Below, piece by piece: positions 30,718-40,808 of a stretch of 64,000 nt of DNA (position 1 is the first letter of the stretch; every line of letters begins with the position of its first letter). The notes below the pieces were generated by a model. It was not told the DNA's origin. It made no database searches and was given only the letters and a program-made list of their open reading frames with translations. The position numbers were made by a program, and so were the translations under genes. The stretch comes from JAGNDO01 sp963704975 (GTDB taxonomy: Bacteria; Chloroflexota; Anaerolineae; Caldilineales; Caldilineaceae), in contig CAVPIK010000038.1 of assembly GCA_963704975.1 (NCBI GenBank), forward strand, positions 62,001 to 126,000, in the 5' to 3' direction.

Positions 30718-33063
30718 TTATTCGCCCAAATCAAACAACTGCCCCGTCTGCTGACACAGATACAACACCGGCTTGCCCCATTCCAAGGAGCCGGGGAAGT
30801 GGTAGTCCAGGGCCTTGCGGGCTTCGGCCAGGGCGGCGTCCACGGGATAGTTGGCGGCCAGGGCGGCGTAGAAGTCCGCGGCCAGTTGCACCGCGGCCCG
30901 GTCGGTGATCTCGCTCTGCATGGCGATCACCGCGGGCAGATTGCGCTGCACCAAACTGGTGGCCACCCCCCGGAAGGGGTCCCCGTCCGTGGCGGAGACC
31001 GTGGCCCCCTCGCAGGCGTTGAGGAAGACCAGGCGCATGGGGTAGTGATCCCCCAGCAGGTTGCCCAGGATGTGGCCGGGGACTAGCTCCGGTTTTTCGT
31101 TTTTGCCCTCAAAGAGCAGATAGCCCGTGTCGTCGTCGTGGCTGTAGGTGCCGTGGCCGATGAAGTGGAAGACGTGATAGCTGTTGCTGCGCAGCTTGCT
31201 TTGCAGCGCGCTCAGGGTGGCATCTTCCAGAATTTCCAGTTCGATCTTCCCGGCCAGATTGGGGTCGGACTGCAAGGCGGCCATGATGGAGCGGCGCTCA
31301 GTGACCGTGTCCAACTCGGCCACGCCCTTGGGCCGGGATTCCACCACCAAGCACCCGCAAGGGCGGCTTGACGGCCAAAGCCTCCGCCGAGAGGCTGGCC
31401 GAGCTACGACGATAGCGCACCAGAGGCCGGGTGCTGTCCAGGGCCAGGAAGCGGCGGCTGCGGGTATCGTAGAGATATTCCCAGGGCAGGGCGGACAGTT
31501 CCGGCACCTCCTCGAAGTTGAAGCGCAGCACCACCCCCATCTCCTGCCCCCGGGCCTTTTCCACCGTGGACATATAGAGATCCCGCACGTCGTCGTTCAC
31601 CACGCCGTCGAAGAGGCGGGTGCCAAAGGCCTGCAACACCATCTCCTCCCGGTTGCCCACCCGGCGGCTGGGGTTGGCCGCCCGCAAGCCCGCAAGCTGG
31701 ATGGCGCTCTGCACCTCGGTCATGTAGGGCGGCTCGAAGGCCAGGCTGAAGTTGTGGGCGGCTTCCCGGTCGTCCAACTCGGATTTGGCCAGGATCTTGT
31801 AGCCACCGTCGTTGGCCCGCAGCACGGAAAAGTTGAGGCTGGTATAGCCCTTGATGGGCGACGCCGTGGTCGCCGGGGACGGGTTCACCAGCAAGGGGGC
31901 TGGAGCCACGACCGGATCGGGTCCGGCGACCTGGGATGGGAAGGGCTGACGGCGACGGCGGATCTCCAACACGGCCAGACCGCCCACGAGGAGCAGGGCG
32001 ATCACCACGCCCCACACGACCAGGTTGGGACCGCCCCCATCGGTTGGACCAGGGGTAGGGGTGGGGATGGCAGTGGGCAGGGGGAGCGGGGCGACAATCG
32101 GTACGGCCACCACTTCTGGCCGCACCAGCTTGATGGGGAAATCTAAGCCTGTGACCAGATCGGCAAAGGCCACGCTCTCCGTGGCCCGCTGATAGACCCG
32201 CACCCGCACTTCGGAGACCCCGGCGGGCACGCTGACCGTGGCCGCCTCGCCCTGGATGATCCATTCCCACACCTGGGGCGTCTGCCGCCAGCGGGTAGCG
32301 CTGGGATCTTTGCCTTTTTCCACCAACGAACGCCACACGATTTCATCCACAGGCAGCCCATCCACCGGCACGATGCCCGGCGACAGGCCCAAGCTCACCC
32401 CCATCTGGGGCGCGGCGGGCAGGGTGAGTTTGATGATCTGGCGCTCGGCTTGCAGGCTGGGGGTGAGGTCCGCCGGGCGAGACAGCCGGGTTGCCGACCT
32501 CGATGATCACGCTCTGGGTGTCCGTGGCGTCCACGGTGAACTGCACCCGGATCTCCGTGCGGTCGTCCGGCCCGATCTGGGCGGGGAGATCGGCCAAGAG
32601 TTCGCCGTCGGGTAATTCACCGTCAGGCAACGGGGCCGGGGGCAGGTCCGGGGCCACAGCCGGGGCCAGCGGCCCCACCTCCTGGCCGGCGATCACCTTG
32701 GTCGGCTTGGCAGGGGCAACGGTGGCCGTTCGTTTCGGCACCGGCGTGCCGGGGTTGGCGCTGCCGTGGGTTCCGGCGCTGCCGTGGGTTCCGGCGTGCC
32801 GTGGGTTCCGGCGTGGCCGTGGGTTCCGGCGCTGCGGTGGGCGCTTCCACCGTCTCCACTTCTATGATGCTCGCAGACGGTTCTGCCGATGGTTCCGGGG
32901 CCATCTCGCTCGCACAGCCATTTAGAAATACGAGCGTCGCGACCAGAAGCAGCACAGGATAAGCACTCTTTTTCGCGCCGACCGGCGTCCAGAGCGCAGA
33001 ATAGGCGCGGATGGTTGGGGGCGTTTGGGATCGATGTTTGCCACGATGAGCCTCCGAAAACAA
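30718..33063 (-). CDS. Membrane-anchored CHAT (caspase-like) protease
   Basis: About 780 residues. A lipobox-like end (LLLVATLVFLNGC) follows the N-terminal helix, then a Pro-rich stretch, an extracytoplasmic beta region (IRVQFTVDATDTQSVIIEVG), and a transmembrane helix (LVVWGVVIALLLVGGLAVLE) followed by RRRR. The C-terminal CHAT domain has LSALPWEYLYD, the catalytic His in VFHFIGHG and the catalytic Cys in LVFLNACEGA. CHAT domains are clan CD peptidases used as regulated effectors. Frame shifts near 32770, 32480 and 31350 are bridged by continuous family similarity. A lipid anchor together with a downstream helix is unusual, so the anchor needs confirmation. Confidence 0.78.
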
Positions 33064-33114
33064 AAGGGGGAGGGATGGAGAATTTAGAATTGGAGATTGA
33101 AAATGGTGGGGAGT

Positions 33115-35934
33115 TTACCCCTTCACCTCTTCATCTTGAGCGATCTGTAAGGCCAGGGCCTCCTCGGCCTGGCGGGTGTGGAGACGACCGTCAAGCCGGG
33201 CGGAACGCAGACCGTCCAGGATGGTGCGGAAGAGGGGACCCCGGCGCAGGCCAAGCCGTTGCAGATCCATCCCGTCCAGCAAGGGGACGATGTGCTGCCA
33301 TTCGCTTTCGTAGCGGTCCAAATAGGTGCGCAGGCGCGGGTCGGCTTCCAGCAGGCGGAAGAGGAAGCGGGCGGGCGCGTCGATGCGATCCAGGGCGTGG
33401 ACCACTTGGCTGGGCAGCAGATCCGGCTGGTGCAGGAGATTCCGCTGGGCTTGCAGCTTGCGCAGATCCGCCACCAGGGATTGGGTCTCCTTGCGCAGGC
33501 CCAGGCGCTCGGCCAGGTGTGCATCCCCGTTCGGGTTTTTCTCGTCCGCCTGGCTGTCCCACGCCCCTTTTTCGGGAAGAGGAGGACGCTGGCATGGGAT
33601 AGACCAAAATGCCCCAATACAACCGTTCGATGGCCGTGGCCCGGATGGCCGCCAGACCTTGTGGGCCGAAAAGAGCCGTTCTCTCCAGATCTACCAGGGC
33701 CTGTCGTAAGACAGGGAAGGTTCGGATGGCCCACGGGGCCATGACCAAATGGGGGTGAAGTTGGGCCAGAATGCCCAATTCACCCAACCGGGCCAAGGTT
33801 TTTTCAGGCATCTGTTCCTGAAGAATGCGGTCCAGTTCGTGGCGGATGCGGGCCGGGCTGACCTTGTCCAGCAGTTCCGTGGCATCTCGCAGCAGATCCA
33901 GGGTGCGGGGACCGATCTGGAAGTCGAAGCGCTGTTCGTAGCGCACGGCCCGCAGGATGCGCGTGGGGTCGTCCACAAAGCTGAGGCTGTGCAGCACCCG
34001 AATGCGCCCCTGGTCCAGATCCGCCGCGCCGTTGTAGAAGTCCAACAATTCGCCCCACTGGTCCGGGTCCAGGTTGAGGGCCAGGGTGTTGATGGTGAAA
34101 TCCCGCCGGTGCAGGTCCAGCTTGATGCTGCTGCGCTCGACCGTGGGCAGGGCCGTGGGCTCGGTGTAAAACTCCGTGCGGGCGGTGATGAAGTCGATAA
34201 ATTCGGGCAGATCCCCGGTCAGATCCCCCAACAACTTCGCCCGATCCACGGCAAAGTCCGGGTCGGTGAGCAGCCATTTGGCCGTGCCAAAACGCCGGTG
34301 GCTGACCAGGCGGCCCCCATAGTTGGCCTGCAACCCCTCGGCCAACAGGATGGCGTCGCCCTCGATCACGATGTCCAGATCCAGGGAATCGACCCGCCAG
34401 GCCGTGTCGTTGAGCAGCAGATCCCGCACAAAGCCGCCGACCACATAGGCCGTGGCCTGCATGGCGTCCGCGGCCTGGCCCGCCACCCGCAACAGGCGAT
34501 AGGGAACCGGGGGCAGGGCCTCCCGCAGCCGTTGGCCCATCTGGCCTCGACCATCGGCGGGGGTCTCCCGCTGTTCCCACAGCTTGATCAGGTCCGTGCG
34601 GGTGACGATGCCGATCAGCTCGCCAACCGGGCCGACCACGGGGATCTGGCCCCAGCCGCTCTCCACCATCAACTGGCGCAGGGTGGCCACAGAATCGTCC
34701 GGGGTGACGGTGAAGCGCCCCTCCCGCATATATTTGGCCACGGAGACATTGCCCAGCTCGTGGCCCATGGCCCGGTCCACCTCTTGCCGGGTGATGATGC
34801 CCAGGATCTGCTCGGCACCATCCGGGCCGGTGGTGACCACGGGGTAGCCTTCGTGCCCATAGCGGCGCATGAGGTCGTGGGCTTGGTGAATGGGCAAGGC
34901 CGCGTCCACCGTCTGGGGACGGCTTAGGGTCATCAGATGGCGCACAGTGCTGGCCGGGCGGCTATGGGTGCGGCACAGGTCGATGATGCGGGCGCGGACT
35001 TCGGCCACGGTTGATCCGCGCACAGGCGCGGCCGCGGCCCGGTCGTGGCCGCCGCCGCCCAGGGCCGTGGCGATGGCCCCCACATCCACCCCGTCGCTGG
35101 TGCTGCGGGCCACCACCTGCATCCGATCCCCCAGATCCACGATCAAAAAGAGGGCGTCCGGCTCGTACAGATTGCGCAATTTGTGGGCCAGGGTGCTGAT
35201 CTCGTCCTTGAAGCCGGGCGCGGCGGCAGTCAGGCCACCACCACCCGGTTGCCGTCGATGGTCAGGTGCTCGCTGTTGTCCACCAACGTTTGATAGACCT
35301 TGCGCTGCTCTTCGCTGAGGGGGTGGCGCAGGAAGCGGGCGATCACCTCCAGATTGGCCCCCTGCTCGGCGTCCAACAGCCAGGCCACGCAGATCACATC
35401 CCTGGCCGTGGTGGCCCGGTAGATCAGATTGCCCGTATCCTCATAGATGCCCAGGGCCAACAACGTGGCCTGGGACGAGGTGAGGCGGATGGCCCGCTCC
35501 CGGATCTGCTCCACGAGAATGGTGGTGTTGGCCCCCACATCGTCGGTCCAGAAGCGCCAGTTGGCGCGTGAGGCATCGGCGGCAGGGGTTTCCCACACGT
35601 CGGGCGCGTCGGCCTCCTCCGCCACTTCATCCTCTTCTTGATCCTGGTGATGGTCGATCACCAGCACCCGGGTGGCGTCGTCCATGCCCCGCACCCAGTT
35701 GGCCGAGCGGGTATCCACCAGAATGGCGTCGTCCACATGGGTGATGCTTGGGCAGATCCTCCGGCTCGATAAAGGGCAACGCGCCCTTGAAAAGATGGGC
35801 AAACTCCCGCACATTGCGGTTCATCTGCCGGGGCAGCACGGGCACCGCATGGGGATAGAGCAAGTGCGCGCCAAGAGGGACGCCAGGGCGTCGAAGTCGG
35901 TGTATTCGTGGGTGAGGATGACGGCTAAAGACAT
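33115..35934 (-). CDS. DHH-CBS-tRNA nucleotidyltransferase (CCA- or A-adding type)
   Basis: About 940 residues. The N-terminal DHH phosphoesterase module has ILTHEYTDFDALAS, VLVIDHHQDQ and LLALGIYEDTGN. A DHHA1-like GGGGHDRAAAA follows, then two CBS domains (ILGIITRQEVDRAMGH; LIGIVTRTDLIKLWE). The class II nucleotidyltransferase head has AYVVGGFVRDLL with DLDIVIEGDA, RRDFTINTLAL and ILRAVRYEQRFDF, and a helical tail completes it. It adds the tRNA 3' CCA or part of it. Shifts near 35745, 35230 and 33530 break the frame. Start ATG 35934. Confidence 0.88.
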
Positions 35935-36105
35935 GGTTAATGGTTGATGGTTGATGGTTAATTTTTAAGTTGAGCGTGGTTGAGTGGGTGTCAGGGTTGG
36001 ATGGTGATTCAATGGTCAAGGACAGGATGGCCCATTGGCGGCGATCATTCGTTGACCACGCCAATTAAAAATTAACCATCAACCGTTAACCATCAACCAT
36101 TGACC
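35935..36105. repeat. Outer inverted repeat of ggttaatggttgat words
   Basis: ggttaatggttgatggttga (35935 onward) is mirrored by ttaaaaattaaccatcaacc and onward to 36105. The right arm runs into the coding end of the deaminase gene, encoding its last residues. Confidence 0.8.
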
Positions 36106-37472
36106 AACTTCTTGTGCCACCCGATTGTGTTCTTCGATCAACATGGGCAAATCCACCTGCACGGGCTGGCCATCTTTGACGAGCAAGCGCCCGTTGACCA
36201 AGGAAAAGTCCACATTCTGCGGATGGCAGAAGACCAACGCGGCCACGGGATCATGCACTGCGCCGCCGGCGTAGCCCAGGGCGTTGAGGTCGAAGGCGAT
36301 GATGTCCGCGGCCATGTTGGGGGCCAGGGCGCCGATGTCGTCTCGGCCCAGGACGGAGGCGCCGCCCAGGGTGGCCAGTTCCAAAGCCTGCCGGGCGGTG
36401 AGGGCGGCGGGGTTGCCCATCACCCGCTGGAGGAGCAGGGACTGGCGGACTTCGGCCAAAAGGTGGCTGCTGTCGTTGCTGGCGCTGCCGTCCACGCCCA
36501 GGCCCACGGAGACGCCGGCATCCAACATGGCCCGCACGGGGGCGATGCCGCTGGCCAGACGCATGTTGCTGGATGGGCAGTGGGCCACGCCCGTGTGGGA
36601 ATGGGCAAAGTTGCTGATTTCGTCCGCGTTGAGATGCACGCAATGGGCGTGCCACACATCGTCCCCGGTCCAGTTCAGCTCCTCGGCATAGGTGCCGGGA
36701 CGGTAGCCGAACTGGGCGATGCAGAAATCTTCCTCGTCCTTGGTCTCGGCCAAGTGGGTGTGGAGATGCACGTTCATGTCCGGGCCAAAGCTGCGGGCCA
36801 GGGCCGCGCTCTCCCGCATCAGATCCGGGGTGACGCTGAAGGGGCTGCACGGCGCGATCACCACCCGGCGCATGGCGAAGCGGCGGGATCGTGGAAGGTC
36901 TCCACCACCCGGCGGCAGTCGTGGAGGATGACGGCTTCCGGCTCGGTGCAGCGATCCGGGGGCAGGCCGCCGTCGCTCTCGCCCAGGCTCATGCTGCCCC
37001 GTGCGCCGTGGAAGCGCACACCGATGGCCTCCGCGGCCTCAAACTGGTCGTCCAGCCGGGTGCCGTTGGGCCACAGATAGTGGTGGTCGCTGCTGGTGGT
37101 GCAGCCGGAGAGCAGCAGTTCGGTCAGCGCCAGCCGGGTGCTGACATTCACCGCGGCCGGGGTCAACTCGGCCCAGATCGGGTAGAGGGTCTTGAGCCAG
37201 TCGAAGAGCACCACATCCTGGGCGGCGGGGATGGCCCGGGTCAGGGTTTGATAGAAGTGGTGATGGGTATTGACAAAACCGGGCAGCACAATCTTGCCCC
37301 GTGCGTCAATCACCCGCTCGGCCCCTGCCCAAAGGGACGCGGGCAGATCCGCGGTCGTCCCCACCCAGCGGATGGCGTTGTCTTGGATCACCAGCGCGCC
37401 GTCGGGGATCTCCCGGCGCTGGGCGTCCATTGTCACCAACATGGCGGCGTTGCGGATCACGGTTGTGGACAT
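36079..37472 (-). CDS. Amidohydrolase, 8-oxoguanine deaminase-like
   Basis: A zinc-dependent amidohydrolase of the SsnA/8-oxoguanine deaminase group. Metal ligands appear in VNTHHHFYQTLTRA, HLHTHLAETKDEEDF, WHAHCVHL and VGLGVDGSASND. The segment DVVLFDWLKTLYPIWAELTP is typical of the 8-oxoguanine/hydroxyatrazine deaminase subgroup. It would salvage or detoxify oxidised purines. A one-base shift near 36880 separates two halves (ending VETFHD and resuming FAMRRVVIAPCSPFSVTP). ATG 37472. Substrate assignment is by subgroup similarity only. Confidence 0.83.
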
Positions 37473-37575
37473 GAGGGACCTCTTTTGTGTTGGGTGAAAG
37501 GAATGGTGCGTGGCAGTTCGTGGGGGGCAAAGTGCTTGGGACCATTGTACACCAAAAGGGGGGCGAGGGACAGCG

Positions 37576-37605
37576 TTCCATCATAAAACAAAAATAGTGT
37601 ACAAT
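37576..37605 (+). promoter_or_regulatory. Candidate promoter for the small gene at 37645
   Basis: TTCCAT (37576-37581), 18-base spacer, TACAAT (37600-37605). The -10 is good and the -35 weak. The distance to the ATG fits a short leader with AAAAGGAG as ribosome binding site. Confidence 0.35.
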
Positions 37606-37644
37606 AGTCCCCCACGCAACGCACAATACGAAAAGGAGCAACCT

Positions 37645-37938
37645 ATGACCGAGAAGATCATGACCCTGCACCCGGACCCCGCCAAAAAGGGGGTCAACAT
37701 CGACCGAGCCAAGTACGACAGGATGAAAGCCGCCATCCTGGATCTGCTGGCCGGGCAAGAAGACGCCACGTTCGGAGGAATGCTGACCCAGGTGCAAGCC
37801 CACCTGGGGGAGACTTTCGACGGCTCCATCAGTTGGTACTACACCACAGTCAAGCTGGATCTGGAAGCCCGAGGCGTCATAGAGCGGGTGAAAGGTTCCG
37901 GTCCGCAGGGGATCAGATTGAAGGACAGTCAAAAATAG
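37645..37938 (+). CDS. Small winged-helix-like protein (DUF6958-like)
   Basis: A 97-residue protein with MTLHPDPAKKGVNIDRAKYD, then ISWYYTTVKLDLEARGVIERV near the C-terminus. The pattern of a helix, a WYxTTVKLDLEARG helix and a basic wing resembles small winged-helix proteins, and I recall it as DUF6958. The function is unknown; DNA binding is possible. A clear ribosome binding site (AAAAGGAG) supports the ATG at 37645. Confidence 0.7.
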   Translation: MTEKIMTLHPDPAKKGVNIDRAKYDRMKAAILDLLAGQEDATFGGMLTQVQAHLGETFDGSISWYYTTVKLDLEARGVIERVKGSGPQGIRLKDSQK

Positions 37939-38026
37939 AACACGGATCGAACGGATGAAACGGATCAAAACGGATCTTAAAAATCAGTAAAATCCGTCGC
38001 ATCCGTCTAATCCGTGGCCTATTTTT
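37933..38026. repeat. Inverted repeat of cggatcgaacggat words
   Basis: acacggatcgaacggatgaa on the left, and aaatccgtcgcatccgtcta then atccgtggcctatttttt on the right. It is the same word family as 18109-18328 and 42421-42530. It overlaps the stop of the upstream gene by a few bases and lies just before the osmC-like gene. Confidence 0.82.
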
Positions 38027-38048
38027 TAGCTTTACGAAAGGCAGAGAT

Positions 38049-38450
38049 ATGGCAAATACAATCGTTGTACGCATGGCCCAGGTCAGCCCGACCACGACCG
38101 AGGGGATGATTCGGGATCACAAGGTGGTGGTGGACCGTACCTTGGCCAAAGAGGGCACGGACCTGGGACCCATGGGCGGGGAACTGCTCTTGGCCGCCGT
38201 GGGCGGATGCTTCATGAGCACCCTGTTGGCCGCGGTGCGGGGCCGGGACGCGGCGGTGACGGAGATCGTGACCACGGTCACCGGCACGATGGGCAGCAAC
38301 CCCAGCCGCTTCACCGCCATCGATCTGTCGGTGGCCGGGGTCTACGCAGACCGGGAGATGATGGAGAAGTTGATCGTGATCGCCGAGCGGGGCTGTTTGG
38401 TGGCCAATTCCATCAAGGATGGGTTGACGTTGAGCGTGGGGTTGGCGTAG
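38049..38450 (+). CDS. OsmC family peroxiredoxin-like protein
   Basis: A 133-residue OsmC/YhfA-type protein. The two redox cysteines are visible in LAAVGGCFMSTLLA and IAERGCLVANS, and the fold-defining EGTDLGPMGGELLLAA precedes the first. Such proteins reduce organic hydroperoxides. Complete and unbroken, with AAAGGCAGAGAT upstream of the ATG. Confidence 0.87.
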   Translation: MANTIVVRMAQVSPTTTEGMIRDHKVVVDRTLAKEGTDLGPMGGELLLAAVGGCFMSTLLAAVRGRDAAVTEIVTTVTGTMGSNPSRFTAIDLSVAGVYADREMMEKLIVIAERGCLVANSIKDGLTLSVGLA

Positions 38451-38461
38451 CGCGTTCTATT

Positions 38462-38567
38462 TTTCAACGCAAAGGGCGCAAAGACGCAGAGGGCGCAAAG
38501 AAGAACAGAGAACATTTCTGCTTTTCTTTGCGCCCTTCGCAATCTTTGCGCCCTTTGCGTTAAAGTT
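38462..38567. repeat. Inverted repeat of gcgcaaagacgcag words
   Basis: Left arm aacgcaaagggcgcaaagac and onward, right arm ctttgcgccctttgcgttaa. The centre contains an additional gcgcaaag / ctttgcgc pair. Related half copies occur near 6595-6616 and 45598-45625. Confidence 0.85.
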
Positions 38568-38577
38568 TTTCCCGAGA

Positions 38578-40479
38578 TCAATCCCCCGCCAATCCCACCT
38601 CCCACCGCCCCACCTCGGCCACGGTGTCGGCGTCGTAGACGATGACGAGGAGGGTGGTTGGTTGATTGGTTGATTGGTTGATTGGGAGGGGCAGGCTGTA
38701 TTCGTCCCGCAGGACTTCGCCGGGGAGCCAGGACCAGGTGGGGGCGGCCTGGTGCAGGGGGAATTCGTCCGCCACGGTCAGGGCCTCACCGTCCGGGCCG
38801 AGGAGACGCAGGGAGAGTTTGAGGGTGCGGGTGAGGGGGACGGCGGCCTGCCAATAGAAGGCCACGTCCAAGCTGGGCCCGGCGGCCTGTTGGGCGATGG
38901 CCAGATCGTAGCCGGTGAGGCGCAGCCGCCCATCGTCGAACTCAACCTGGGCAGTGCCACTTGAGGCGGGCCGGATTGGGCCTGGCCCCTGGGCCACACC
39001 CGCACCAGGGGACCGGCCCCGGTGAAGCTATACTCGTTCTCGATCCCCGCCAATTCCCGTGTGAGGAAGACCGGATGGCCGGCGGCCACATTCTTCGGCC
39101 ACCAAGCGCCCGGCGCAGATCCGGGTCATCCGCGGCCACGGGCAGGGCGTTGAGGCCCAGCCCGGCGGATTGCTGCATATATTTGAGTGCGGTCACCTCG
39201 CCCACAATGCCGATCACCCGGCTATCGGGCGGGAAGTCCACCTTGGCCATGGCCACGGCCTGATCGTGGGCGGTCCACGAATAGACCGGCGGGACAAACC
39301 CAGGACCGACCCCTTGCATGGCGATGCCGACCAACAACATGGCCACCGCCACCTGATCCGCCGACCACAGGGTCATCTCTCGGCGGCTGAACAGCCACAC
39401 CGTCCCCATCCCCACGCCCACGGCCAGGACCATCAAGAGCGGGAGCAGAAAGACCTCCGGGTCCCCCACCCGATAGTTGAGCACGAAGAGCAGATCCACC
39501 AGCCCGGTCAGGGCCAACAGCGCGGCAATCCGTCGGGCCGCCCCCCTCTGCATGCCCAGCCAGATCCAGCCCCCAATCCCCAAAACCAGATAGAACAGAC
39601 CCATCTGCTCCACAAAAAAGCCCAGCCACTCCCCCGCCGTCCGCGTGACCGTCAGAGAACTGGTCTGAAAAAAGCCCGCATAGCCCTGGGCCAACACATG
39701 AAACCAGAAGCCCGCCCAACGTGTTCACATAGTCGCCGTTGAGGTCCGCCACGCCCATGCTGGCCCGCAGGGGGAGGTAGAGATAGAGGAGCAGAGGTAG
39801 AGATAGAGCGGCGACCCAGCGCAGCCAGATCCACCGAGGCCGCCACAGACCGGGGATCTGCCACAGCAGATAGACGGCCAGCCCCGGGGCCAACAGCAAC
39901 GTCGTGCGGTGATGGGTCAGGCTTAGGCCAAAAAGAAGAAACAGTCGGGTCATGCGCCCGATCTGGGTTTACGATAGACTTTGGGTCACGCTCACGGCGG
40001 CGTAGAGGATGGCTGCGGTGAATAGACCGTGAAGGGCGTAGACCTCGGCCACGGTGGTCTGGCTCCACCACACCGACCCCAGGGCAAAGACCCCGGCCCC
40101 GATCAGCCCGGCCAGGGGCTGGGACCCATAGCCCGCCTGTCGGGCCACCCGCTGGATCAGCACATAGACCAGCCCCACGGTCAGCGCCCCGGCCAGGGCG
40201 CTGAAGAGGTTCATGCGCCAGGCCCAGTTGCCGACCGGGAAGATCACCCGGCTCCACAGTCCACCCAAGCAAGGTGTAGAGGGGATAGCCCGTGGGGTGG
40301 GCAATGCCCAGGGTGGGGCCGACCAGTTGAAACTCCAGGCTGTCGTCGTCAAAGCGCACGATGCTGGGGGCCGCGGTGGCGGCGTACAGCACAAATCCGG
40401 CCAGCCCCACCAGCCAGGGCAGCCACCGATCCACATCAATTGAGCGCAGCCCGACACGCGAGCGAAGATTGGCAAACAT
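38578..40479 (-). CDS. DUF2723-type polytopic membrane protein (glycosyltransferase-like)
   Basis: A multi-span protein with the DUF2723 signature DSLEFQLVGPTLGIAHPTGY followed by PLYTLLG after the first helix. Many hydrophobic segments follow (ALAGALTVGLVYVLI, LPLLLYLYLPLRAS). A soluble C-terminal beta domain (GRLRLTGYDLAIAQQ) ends the protein. DUF2723 proteins resemble protein O-mannosyltransferases. Breaks near 40265, 39970, 39705 and 39120 interrupt the frame. Near the C-terminus an 8-bp word (gattggtt) is reiterated within the coding sequence (about 38657-38690) and yields NQSTNQPTT. Start ATG 40479. Confidence 0.75.
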
Positions 40480-40633
40480 GGCCCTCAGTTTACCACATCT
40501 GGGGGTCAACTTTGATCCTATTCCGGTCTGGGGTATCATAACGGCCATCTCAACCCCGTGTTTGACTCGACTGCAAAACACGATTTAATCCCAGAAAGCG
40601 CAGAGGATGCGCAGAGATTCGCAAAAGGCCAAC

Positions 40634-40765
40634 GCCGGTTGAGTAGGCCGAGTTGACCACGAAATTCCGCCAACCTTGGACTGAGGCCGTATCGAAACCA
40701 AGTGGGTCAACCCGCACCCGCTGGTTTCGATACGGCCGGAAACTGCCCCGGCCTACTCAACCGGC
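40634..40765. repeat. Composite palindrome (gccggttgagtaggccg / gccgtatcgaaacca)
   Basis: Outer arms gccggttgagtaggccg (40634) and cggcctactcaaccggc (to 40765), inner arms ggccgtatcgaaaccaag and ctggtttcgatacggcc. It lies upstream of the Amt-like gene. This is another nested inverted repeat. Confidence 0.8.
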
Positions 40766-40808
40766 GGGTGCTAGCCAGGGTTGGGAATCGCAAAACACAA
40801 CTTTCACC

